DNA of 6,329 nucleotides, from the NCBI GenBank assembly GCA_028690725.1, contig JAQVAR010000042.1, forward strand, positions 1 through 6,329, read 5' to 3'. Below the pieces are notes generated by a model. It did not search any database. It was not told the origin of the DNA and saw only the letters and a list, made by a program, of their open reading frames with translations. This document shows positions 1 through 5,169 of the stretch, in pieces (position 1 is the stretch's first letter; each line of letters begins with the position of its first letter). A program made the position numbers and the translations under genes. Origin of the DNA: Candidatus Iainarchaeum sp. Lineage in GTDB: Archaea; Iainarchaeota; Iainarchaeia; Iainarchaeales; JAAZKV01.

Positions 1-564
1 GATGTTTGTCTAGCATCAACCCACAAATGTTTTGGTTTACAACCAGGAATAGCATTTGAATCAATAAGTCAAGAAGCATTAGAAAAAGCAAAAACTATTA
101 ATGACAGAGGATATTATTTTGATTTTGTTGAACTAGCAAAAGAATATGATCTTGAACAAACACCATACACGCCAGCAATCAGTCTAATGTTTGCATTAAA
201 AGAACAATTAAAAATAATATTTGAAGAAGGATTAGAAAACAGATTTGAAAGACACAAAAAATTAAAAAAAATTGTTCACGAATGGATAGAAGAAAATGGA
301 TTCGAATTGTTTTCAGAAAAAAAATATTCTTCTAATACAATAACCTGTATTAATAACACAAAAAAAATTGATTTGAAAAAATTAAAACAAAAAATGCAAG
401 AAAAAGGATATTTTATTGACACTGGTTATAGAAAATTAAATGAAAAACTTGTTGAAGAAGGAAAAAATGAAACATTCAGAATACCCCATATGGGGGATAT
501 AACAGAAGAAGAATTCAAAAATTTTTTGAATGAATTAAAAAAAACAATGGAGGAAATAAAATGA
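1..564 (+). CDS. Class V aminotransferase (serine/phosphoserine-type), C-terminal part, 5' end outside window
   Basis: PLP-dependent fold-type I aminotransferase, class V. The frame is open from base 1 to the TGA at 562-564, giving 187 residues, about the C-terminal half of a family member usually near 370 residues. The fragment begins just before the cofactor site: in ASTHKCFGLQPG at residues 5-16 the lysine (residue 9, bases 25-27) matches the Schiff-base lysine of serine-pyruvate, alanine-glyoxylate and archaeal phosphoserine-type enzymes. A small C-terminal domain follows and ends in FRIPHMGDITEEEF, matching the family's terminal RIGHMG signature. The 4-nt overlap with the SerA-like dehydrogenase suggests it transaminates the keto acid made by that enzyme (3-phosphohydroxypyruvate or hydroxypyruvate). 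A first in-frame ATG occurs at 187, but the conserved upstream frame shows it is internal. Exact substrate cannot be told from this half. Confidence 0.88.
   Translation, partial: DVCLASTHKCFGLQPGIAFESISQEALEKAKTINDRGYYFDFVELAKEYDLEQTPYTPAISLMFALKEQLKIIFEEGLENRFERHKKLKKIVHEWIEENGFELFSEKKYSSNTITCINNTKKIDLKKLKQKMQEKGYFIDTGYRKLNEKLVEEGKNETFRIPHMGDITEEEFKNFLNELKKTMEEIK
549..553 (+). promoter_or_regulatory. Shine-Dalgarno GGAGG for the serA-like gene
   Basis: GGAGG lies 7 nt before the ATG at 561, inside the last codons of the aminotransferase gene. It complements the conserved 3' end of archaeal 16S rRNA (CCUCC). With the ATGA overlap it fixes the start and implies translational coupling. It is the clearest Shine-Dalgarno in the window. 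Most other genes here have none and seem leaderless. Confidence 0.8.
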
Positions 565-1511
565 AAGTACTAGTATCAGATAAAATAAACGAAGAAGCAA
601 TAAAAATAATTAAAGAAAATGGAATAGAATTTGATTATAAAACAAATTTGAGTGAAGAAGAATTAATTTCAATAATTGCAGAGTATGATGCCTTGCTTGT
701 AAGAAGTGACACAAAAGTGACACCAAAAATATTAGAAGCAGGAACAAAATTAAAATTAGTTGGAAGAGCAGGAGTTGGAACAGATAATATTGACAAGGAA
801 AAAGCAAGAGAACTAGGAATTGTTATTGAAAATACCCCATTTGGCAATACTAATGCTGCAGCAGAACATACAATAACAATGTTGATGATGCTATCAAAAC
901 ACATTATTCATGCAAATGAATCAATGAAAAAAGGAAATTGGGATAGAACATTTAAGAGCACTGAATTAAAAGGAAAAACTTTAGGATTAATTGGTTTTGG
1001 AAACGTTGGAAAAAAAGTTGCAAAAGTAGCAATAGCATTAGAAATGAAAGTAATAGTTTATGACCCATTTATAGAAGAAAACAAATTAAAAGAAATTGGT
1101 GTTAAAAAAGCAGAGTTAGAAGAAATAATAACAAAGAGCGATTACATATCACCACACGTACCATTAAATGATAAAACAAAAAACATGATTTCTGAAAAAG
1201 AATTTGAAAAAATGAAAAATGGAGTAAAAATACTTAACGTTGCAAGAGGCGGCGTAATAAACGAAAAAGCATTATTAGAAGCAATAAAAAAAGGAAAAGT
1301 AACAGCAGCAGCATTAGACGTTTACGAAACAGAACCACCAACAAACCAAGAACTAATAACAAACCAAAAAATAATTACTACCCCACATTTAGGAGCAAAC
1401 ACAAGCGAAGCACAAACAAATGTTGCAATAGAAATCGCAGAACAAGTTGTTTTAGCTCTAACAAAAAAAGAAGTAAAAAACTGTGTTAATGGATTAAAAC
1501 AATTTCGCTAA
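561..1511 (+). CDS. serA: D-3-phosphoglycerate dehydrogenase-like NAD-dependent 2-hydroxyacid dehydrogenase, short form
   Basis: D-isomer-specific 2-hydroxyacid dehydrogenase, 316 residues. Likely oxidises 3-phosphoglycerate to 3-phosphohydroxypyruvate with NAD, the first step of phosphorylated serine synthesis, in the cytosol. Seen: the substrate-domain signature LVGRAGVGTDNID (residues 66-78), AAAEHT (99-104), the Rossmann loop GFGNVG (145-150), a likely NAD-ribose acidic residue D168 in VYDP, catalytic Arg229 in NVARGG, Glu258 in YETEPP and His276 in TPHLGANT. All catalytic positions are intact. The protein stops at the end of the catalytic core, so the ASB/ACT regulatory domains of many SerA proteins are missing and serine feedback through ACT is not expected. 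The ATG at 561 overlaps the upstream stop (ATGA) and has GGAGG 7 nt before it. A hydroxypyruvate/glyoxylate reductase of the same family is the main alternative; the aminotransferase partner favours serine metabolism. Confidence 0.87.
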   Translation: MKVLVSDKINEEAIKIIKENGIEFDYKTNLSEEELISIIAEYDALLVRSDTKVTPKILEAGTKLKLVGRAGVGTDNIDKEKARELGIVIENTPFGNTNAAAEHTITMLMMLSKHIIHANESMKKGNWDRTFKSTELKGKTLGLIGFGNVGKKVAKVAIALEMKVIVYDPFIEENKLKEIGVKKAELEEIITKSDYISPHVPLNDKTKNMISEKEFEKMKNGVKILNVARGGVINEKALLEAIKKGKVTAAALDVYETEPPTNQELITNQKIITTPHLGANTSEAQTNVAIEIAEQVVLALTKKEVKNCVNGLKQFR

Positions 1512-1555
1512 AAATTAGAAAAATTAATATAATTTAAAAATAATAAAAGAATAAT

Positions 1556-1822
1556 ATGATAAGAAATAAAACAATAAATTTAGATTATAGGCTTGTTAAG
1601 AAATGAAGAGCAAAAAAATTTGTTTTTAACCAACAGTTAAAAAAAGAACAAATTGAGAGAGCAGAAAAAATATTTGAAGAATTTAGAAAAACTGATGAAA
1701 AAAAAGCAAAGAACATTGAAATAGTAGCAGAAAAAATAGCAAGAGAAGCAAACCTGCAATACGTTGATGCTTACAAAATAGCAACAAGATTAGTAATAAT
1801 ACAAAGAGCTAAAAATTTATAA
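1556..1822 (+). pseudogene. Small helical hypothetical protein gene with one disruption (in-frame TGA or +1 A)
   Basis: A clean coding frame ends at the TAA 1820-1822 and has the local codon style (AGA, GAA, GCA, AAA). It encodes a charged helical protein with QLKKEQIERAEKIFEEF near the start and VDAYKIATRLVIIQRAKNL at the end. I do not recognise the family. Between the TGA at 1604-1606 and the stop there is no ATG, GTG or TTG in frame, so the frame cannot start normally. Two repairs work. TGA could be a mutated TGG (Trp), giving 88 residues from ATG 1556. Alternatively, removing one A from the A7 run at 1612-1618 gives an intact 72-residue protein from ATG 1603, which also has a TATA-like TAAATTTA about 25 nt upstream. 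TGA is a normal stop elsewhere here (562-564, 5131-5133). The gene is convergent with the XRE gene 14 nt away. Homopolymer sequencing error, slippage-dependent expression or true decay remain open. Confidence 0.6.
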
Positions 1823-1826
1823 AATC

Positions 1827-1832
1827 AAAAAA
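1827..1832 (-). terminator. Possible T-run terminator of the XRE gene
   Basis: On the minus strand a T6 run begins 4 nt past the TAG stop of the XRE gene. This fits the archaeal pattern of U-tract termination without a hairpin. AT-rich DNA makes such runs common, so the call is weak. Confidence 0.35.
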
Positions 1833-1836
1833 TAAT

Positions 1837-2040
1837 CTAATCCTCAAAATAAAAAATATCTTCTATTGTTACTTTAAAAAAACGAGAAATTTTTAAAGCA
1901 AGTTCAAGAGAAGGAACATGCTTCCCCTTTTCAAGAAAATGAATTGTTTCCCGCCTAACACCAAGAATTGAAGCCAATTGCTCTTGAGACAATTCAGCTT
2001 GAACCCTATACAACTTCAAATGATTTTTTAACATAAACAT
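1837..2040 (-). CDS. XRE-family (HTH_3) transcriptional regulator, short archaeal type
   Basis: A 67-residue stand-alone DNA-binding protein of the Cro/CI-type HTH_3 family, a length typical of the short regulators common in archaea and bacteria. The domain fills the protein: helix 1 around LKLYRVQAE (8-16), the helix-turn-helix LSQEQLASILGV then RRETIHFLEKG (17-39, recognition helix about 29-37), then the conserved PSLELALKISRFFKVTIEDIF (43-63). No sensor or dimerisation domain is added, so it probably acts as a dimer without a ligand. Two ATGs lie in frame, at 2040 (MFML) and 2034 (MLKN); no Shine-Dalgarno decides between them, and MLKN fits family length better. Upstream sit two GTTA-N8-TAAC sites between a TATA-like element and the start, suggesting autoregulation. 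The gene ends in TAG and is convergent with the broken small gene. Regulated targets are not known. Confidence 0.88.
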   Translation of the reverse strand: MFMLKNHLKLYRVQAELSQEQLASILGVRRETIHFLEKGKHVPSLELALKISRFFKVTIEDIFYFED

Positions 2041-2048
2041 CAGACTAT

Positions 2049-2085
2049 GTTAGAATTCAATAACAAAAAGTTAAAATAGTTTAAC
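2049..2085. promoter_or_regulatory. Tandem GTTA-N8-TAAC operator candidates in the XRE promoter
   Basis: Two 16-bp sites, GTTAGAATTCAATAAC (2049-2064) and GTTAAAATAGTTTAAC (2070-2085), share inverted GTTA/TAAC ends with 8 nt between. They start exactly 21 bp apart, two helical turns, so both face the same side of the DNA. The second is a perfect 6-bp inverted repeat (GTTAAA/TTTAAC) around ATAG. On the minus strand they lie between the TATA-like TTTATAGT (2098-2091) and the XRE start, spanning the expected transcription start near 2068. That placement is typical of a repressor site. Binding by the XRE protein is inference. Confidence 0.5.
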
Positions 2086-2090
2086 AAAAA

Positions 2091-2098
2091 ACTATAAA
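2091..2098 (-). promoter_or_regulatory. TATA-like box for the XRE gene
   Basis: Minus-strand TTTATAGT, centred about 26 nt before an expected start near 2068, would give a leader of roughly 28-34 nt. A second candidate, TTATAAAT (2113-2106), would start near 2084. Motif quality is moderate in this AT-rich spacer. Confidence 0.35.
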
Positions 2099-2261
2099 AA
2101 AAGTAATTTATAATAAAAATATTAACAAGAAAAAAATATCTTTAAAAATAATAAATAACAAAAAATAACAAAATTGATGAGTATATTAAACTTTGTTTTC
2201 ATGATTATTATAGAATAATGACAATAAATCAGAATACTATTTGATTTAGGACAAAATTTGA

Positions 2262-2269
2262 AATTATAG
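2262..2269 (+). promoter_or_regulatory. TATA-like box for the helicase gene
   Basis: AATTATAG is centred about 25 nt before the ATG at 2289, which would give a leaderless or nearly leaderless mRNA. No Shine-Dalgarno precedes either candidate ATG. The rest of the 248-nt spacer upstream (2041-2288) holds the XRE operators and A/T-rich sequence, with a 6-bp inverted repeat ATTATT-ATAG-AATAAT at 2204-2219. I see no further gene in it. Confidence 0.35.
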
Positions 2270-2288
2270 TTAATTGCCTTATTAGAAA

Positions 2289-3647
2289 ATGATTTTTATG
2301 AAATTTGAAGAATTTAGTTTAAAAAAAGAGATATTAGAACAAGTAGAACAACTCGGTTTTTTTGAGGCTACGCCAATACAAAAAAAATGTATTCCAGCAA
2401 TATTACAAGGAAAAGATGTTGTTGGCCAATCATTAACTGGTTCTGGAAAAACAGCTGCTTTTGGTTTACCAATAATAAACCAATTGGAAAAAGGAAAAAA
2501 TGGACAATTATTAGTATTAACACCAACAAGAGAACTAGCACAACAAGTAAAAGAAGCAATTGATTCTTTTGGAAAAATATTAGGAATAAGAGCTGTGAGC
2601 ATTTATGGGGGAGTAGGCTTTGGAACACAAATAAGAGGAATACAAAATTCGGAAATAATAGTTGCTACACCCGGAAGACTAATAGATCATTTGAACAGAA
2701 GGAGCTTTAACCTAAAAAATGTTAGGTTTGTAGTATTAGACGAAGTTGACAGAATGTTGGATATTGGCTTTGAAAAAGATGTTAACGAAATATTAAGACA
2801 AGTACCAAAAGAAAGACAAACAGTAATGTTTAGCGCAACAATGCCAATGGCAGCAAAAAAAATTGCTCACAAATATTTAAATAATCCTATTCATTTACAA
2901 GCAGAATTAAAAGTGGATACTAGTCTGTTAAAACAAATAGTTTATAATGTTCCAAGAGAAAGAAGATTTTCTTTACTAACATACTTGTTAAAAGAAAAAA
3001 AAGGAACTGCATTAGTTTTTTGCAGAACAAAAAGAGACGTTGACAAAATAGCAAAAAATCTTAGAAAACACGGTTTAATTATTGGGTCAGTACACGGAGA
3101 CATAACTCAAAATCAAAGGCAAAGAGCAGTAACAGATTTTAAAGAAAATAAGTTAGATGCATTAATAGCAACAGATGTAGCATCAAGAGGACTAGACATC
3201 AAAAATGTCACACACGTTTATAACTATGAAGTTCCTAGTGAAAGCGATGATTATATTCATAGAATAGGAAGAACTGCAAGAGCGGGAAAAAAAGGAGATG
3301 CGATAACATTTGTAACAGAACGCGACAAAAGAATGTTTAATGAAATTAAAAGAACAAACCAAATAACCGTTGAAGAATTACCAGATTTTCCACAAATAAT
3401 ATTTGAAAAAACACAACAACACGATAGAAGACACAATAGAAGAAATTTTGATTCAAAAAAATTTGATTCAAACAAACCATGGAAAAAAAGATTTAATGAA
3501 AATAATCATAAACAAAAATTTGGGGAAAAAAATTATAGAGAAGAAACAAGTGAACAAACACAAAACAAAAAAGATTATTATAAAAGTGAACAAACAAAAA
3601 AACCCTATAAAAAATTTTGGAAAAAAAACAAGAATAAAAGATGGTAA
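2289..3647 (+). CDS. DEAD-box-family ATP-dependent RNA helicase (motif II DEVD) with basic C-terminal tail
   Basis: ATP-dependent RNA helicase of the DEAD-box branch of SF2, 452 residues, expected to unwind short RNA duplexes in ribosome assembly, RNA decay or cold adaptation. All motifs are in order: Q motif GFFEATPIQ (23-31), motif I LTGSGKT (49-55), Ia PTRELAQQ (79-86), GG (107-108), Ib TPGR (127-130), II DEVD (151-154), III SAT (182-184), IV VFCRT (243-247), V ATDVASRGLDI (294-304), VI HRIGRTARAG (324-333). Motif II has Val for Ala, and the residue before LTGSGKT is Ser where Ala is usual; catalytic Lys54, Asp151 and Glu152 are kept. The core ends near 370. Residues 375-452 are a low-complexity tail rich in Lys, Asn, Arg and aromatics, probably disordered and RNA-binding. 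Met4 (ATG 2298, MKFEEF) matches the usual family N-terminus better than Met1. A TATA-like AATTATAG at 2262-2269 would place transcription start about at these ATGs. Confidence 0.93.
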   Translation: MIFMKFEEFSLKKEILEQVEQLGFFEATPIQKKCIPAILQGKDVVGQSLTGSGKTAAFGLPIINQLEKGKNGQLLVLTPTRELAQQVKEAIDSFGKILGIRAVSIYGGVGFGTQIRGIQNSEIIVATPGRLIDHLNRRSFNLKNVRFVVLDEVDRMLDIGFEKDVNEILRQVPKERQTVMFSATMPMAAKKIAHKYLNNPIHLQAELKVDTSLLKQIVYNVPRERRFSLLTYLLKEKKGTALVFCRTKRDVDKIAKNLRKHGLIIGSVHGDITQNQRQRAVTDFKENKLDALIATDVASRGLDIKNVTHVYNYEVPSESDDYIHRIGRTARAGKKGDAITFVTERDKRMFNEIKRTNQITVEELPDFPQIIFEKTQQHDRRHNRRNFDSKKFDSNKPWKKRFNENNHKQKFGEKNYREETSEQTQNKKDYYKSEQTKKPYKKFWKKNKNKRW

Positions 3648-3692
3648 GACTTCTTAGAAAATAATAATAAACAGTTTAACTCAAATATATTT

Positions 3693-4175
3693 ATGGGAAA
3701 AAAGTTTGAAGGAACAAAACTAATTGTTAGAAAAGCAAGAGCAAAAGAATTAGAATGGTTAATTAATTCAAAAGAATTTAAAATATCTTATGACATACCA
3801 GAAAAAATGAGAAAAGAATGGCCTTGTTTTGTATTATTACAAGGAAAAAAAATTATTGGATACAGATCTTTTAAAATAGAATATGACCCAAATAGCGAGA
3901 AAACATTCGCATGGGTTGGAAGTACTTCACTCAGAAAAGGATTTGAAGGAAAAGGACTAGGACAATTTTTAGTAGGTAGAGCAAACTCTTTAGTACATGC
4001 AATGAAATTCAATGAATTGAGAACACACGCTTTTGAACCAAGAGCAAAAAAATTTTGGATTACAAAAGCAGGATTTGAATTTGTAAAAGGAAAACCATTA
4101 ACAGAAAAAGGAAATACAGAACTAAGATTAAATTTGTTAAAACAAAGAAATTCAAGAAGAATTAAAAGAAAGTAA
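3693..4175 (+). CDS. GNAT-family N-acetyltransferase
   Basis: Acetyl-CoA-dependent GCN5-related N-acetyltransferase, 160 residues, a full single domain. Seen: an N-terminal strand KLIVRKARAKELEWL (9-23), a central FVLLQGKKIIGYRSFKIE (46-63) matching the family's IG-turn strand, and motif A with FEGKGLG (84-90), fitting the acetyl-CoA pyrophosphate loop [Q/R]xxGxG except that Glu stands at the first position. The loop helix QFLVGRANSLVHA follows, then FEPRAKKFWITKAGFEFVKGKPL (114-136), where the [A/N]xxFWxKxGF pattern marks motif B. The C-terminal 15 residues are strongly basic, suggesting contact with RNA, ribosome or another acidic partner (inference). The substrate cannot be named. It lies 45 nt after the helicase stop on the same strand, so it may be co-transcribed; there is no Shine-Dalgarno before ATG 3693. 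Confidence 0.85.
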   Translation: MGKKFEGTKLIVRKARAKELEWLINSKEFKISYDIPEKMRKEWPCFVLLQGKKIIGYRSFKIEYDPNSEKTFAWVGSTSLRKGFEGKGLGQFLVGRANSLVHAMKFNELRTHAFEPRAKKFWITKAGFEFVKGKPLTEKGNTELRLNLLKQRNSRRIKRK

Positions 4176-4182
4176 TTAATTG

Positions 4183-4189
4183 AAAAAAA
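4183..4189 (-). terminator. T7 terminator of the 48-residue minus-strand gene
   Basis: On the minus strand a run of seven T follows directly after the TGA stop (4192-4190). This is the expected form of an archaeal U-tract terminator and supports the short gene upstream of it. Confidence 0.5.
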
Positions 4190-4336
4190 TCATTTAATTG
4201 AAGCAGCAAGAATATCTCTCTCCATAGAAGTTTTGTTACCCTTTAACCAATTCTTTTCTACAAAAATTCTTTTCAACTCAGCTTGATCATTAATATTCTT
4301 ATCAATTTGTTTCTTCGTTATTCTTTTATCAACCAT
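4190..4336 (-). CDS. Small hypothetical protein, 48 residues, leaderless
   Basis: A short minus-strand frame from ATG 4336 to TGA 4190-4192 encodes 48 residues. It begins MVDKRITKKQIDKNINDQ and continues with a charged helical part containing ELKRIFVEKNWLKG and ending ILAASIK. I do not recognise the family, and no signal peptide or membrane segment is visible. Support for a real gene comes from its surroundings: a TATA-like TTTATATG (4366-4359) centred about 26 nt before the ATG, which predicts a leaderless start exactly there, and a T7 run directly after the stop. It also fills an otherwise empty stretch of about 270 nt between the acetyltransferase and methyltransferase genes. It is divergent from the methyltransferase, whose TATA box lies in the same 107-nt spacer. 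Codon choice is a little less A-ending than in neighbours (AAG, GTT, GCT). Confidence 0.62.
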   Translation of the reverse strand: MVDKRITKKQIDKNINDQAELKRIFVEKNWLKGNKTSMERDILAASIK

Positions 4337-4358
4337 AATAATTTATTGAAAACAACAG

Positions 4359-4366
4359 CATATAAA
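4359..4366 (-). promoter_or_regulatory. TATA box for the 48-residue gene
   Basis: Minus-strand TTTATATG is a good match to the archaeal box A. Its centre lies about 26 nt before the ATG at 4336, so transcription should begin at the start codon. Confidence 0.5.
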
Positions 4367-4409
4367 TGGACAATGTAACAAAAATAGTATTAAAAAAAAC
4401 TACTTAAGG

Positions 4410-4418
4410 TTTAAATAT
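4410..4418 (+). promoter_or_regulatory. TATA box (TTTAAATAT) with BRE-like AAGG for the methyltransferase gene
   Basis: TTTAAATAT is close to the archaeal box A consensus and is preceded by purine-rich AAGG (4406-4409), placed as a TFB-recognition element. The predicted start is about 4438-4441, just before GTG 4444, giving a leaderless or very short-leader mRNA. The purine run GGGAGAGGAAG at 4434-4444 could be a Shine-Dalgarno only if transcription begins further upstream. Confidence 0.55.
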
Positions 4419-4443
4419 TAGTTTTACTATATAGGGAGAGGAA

Positions 4444-5133
4444 GTGCAAAAAATGGTTGTAGTTCTTGACGAAAACAAATGCGTAGAAATAATTGATTTT
4501 GAAAAAAAAAGAAAAACACATTTAGATCTTAATGCATATGAAATAGCGAGTGAATATCACCACCTTTTTGAACCAAACCCAAAAGACCTATTTCCTGATG
4601 TTGAAGGTTGGTTAACAACAAAAGAAGGATTGTTTTTATACGAATTATCAAAAAAAGTTGGTTCAGGATGCATAGTTGAAATTGGAAGTTGGTTTGGAAA
4701 ATCAACTTGTTGGATAGCACAAGGACTAAAAGAAAATAATAAAAAAAATAATTTTTATGCTATTGATCCACACATAGGAAGTAACGAACACAAAAAATTT
4801 GTTAAAAAAGTCGGAGGAACAACAAACGAAATATTTCTACATAACTTATGTGGGCACCATCTTGAAAAATATGTTATTCCAATAAAAAAAATGAGTTGGG
4901 AAGCAATAAATGATATTAAAGAACCAATAGCTTTTTTGTTTATTGATGGTAGTCACGAATACGAAGATGTTAAAAAAGATTTTGAACAATGGTTTTCAAA
5001 AGTAAAAATTGGTGGCATAATAGCTTTTCATGACAATAATTGGGTTGGTGTCAAAAAAGTTTTGGATGAAATTGATAGAAATGATTATTCAGAAATGGGA
5101 ATAATAGAAACAATAACTTGGATAAAAAAGTGA
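4444..5133 (+). CDS. Class I SAM-dependent methyltransferase (Methyltransf_24-like)
   Basis: Probable S-adenosylmethionine-dependent methyltransferase, 229 residues, cytosolic. Seen: the SAM-binding glycine loop IVEIGSWFGKST (77-88), the acidic end of strand 2 in FYAIDPH (104-110), and the segment AFLFIDGSHEYEDVKKDFE (163-181) followed by KIGGIIAFHD (188-197). The FIDGSHxYxxVxxDxxxW pattern with a closing GGxIxxHD is the signature of the Methyltransf_24 group, whose members often act on sugars, glycans or secondary metabolites. Asp168, His171 and His196-Asp197 are possible metal or substrate ligands by analogy. About 55 N-terminal residues precede the fold and hold FEPNPKDLFPDVEGWLT, common before the fold in glycan-linked members. 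No glycosyltransferase lies nearby, so the substrate is unknown. Start is GTG 4444 or ATG 4453; the TATA at 4410-4418 favours 4444, and the choice changes only three residues. Confidence 0.82.
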   Translation: MQKMVVVLDENKCVEIIDFEKKRKTHLDLNAYEIASEYHHLFEPNPKDLFPDVEGWLTTKEGLFLYELSKKVGSGCIVEIGSWFGKSTCWIAQGLKENNKKNNFYAIDPHIGSNEHKKFVKKVGGTTNEIFLHNLCGHHLEKYVIPIKKMSWEAINDIKEPIAFLFIDGSHEYEDVKKDFEQWFSKVKIGGIIAFHDNNWVGVKKVLDEIDRNDYSEMGIIETITWIKK

Positions 5134-5150
5134 TTTATCTTATTTTGTTT
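5134..5150 (+). terminator. T-rich region after the methyltransferase stop
   Basis: Directly after the TGA the plus strand is T-rich with TTATTTTGTTT, a plausible archaeal U-tract terminator. It abuts the GC hairpin at 5155-5169. Confidence 0.35.
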
Positions 5151-5154
5151 CAAA

Positions 5155-5169
5155 GGGCTCTTAGAGCCC
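5155..5169. terminator. GC-rich hairpin GGGCTC-TTA-GAGCCC between convergent genes
   Basis: Perfect 6-bp inverted repeat with a 3-nt loop; a seventh pair can form by closing the loop. On the minus strand the loop TAA is the stop codon of the GNAT pseudogene, so the left arm is coding. Twelve G+C in fifteen bases stands out strongly in this AT-rich setting. It probably acts as a 3'-end structure or bidirectional terminator, but neither side has a proper T run straight after the stem. Confidence 0.5.

Noticed and set aside
610..904. Minus-strand frames opposite serA
   Set aside because: Leu/Phe-rich antisense readings of an intact conserved gene, with no signals of their own.
1604..1606. TGA recoded as Trp or selenocysteine
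   Set aside because: TGA ends two other clear genes here (562-564, 5131-5133), and no SECIS-like hairpin is apparent nearby.
2176..2217. 13-codon hydrophobic frame MSILNFVFMIIIE as leader peptide or small toxin
   Set aside because: Too short, no ribosome-binding site or promoter evidence, expected by chance in AT-rich spacer.
2282..2628. Minus-strand frames opposite the helicase 5' end
   Set aside because: Antisense artefacts of poly-A/poly-T codons; the helicase reading is conserved throughout.
3257..3475. Minus-strand frame opposite the helicase motif V/VI region and tail
   Set aside because: Antisense of conserved helicase motifs, with no promoter or protein features.
3403..3657. 84-codon plus-strand frame overlapping the helicase 3' end
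   Set aside because: Lys/Ile/Asn-only composition from A-rich codons in another frame of a clear helicase gene; no promoter, no recognisable fold.
3788..4012. Minus-strand frame inside the first GNAT gene
   Set aside because: Antisense of a conserved acetyl-CoA-binding region.
4529..4720. Minus-strand frame opposite the methyltransferase 5' half
   Set aside because: Antisense of the conserved SAM-binding region; composition is Leu/Ile-rich noise.
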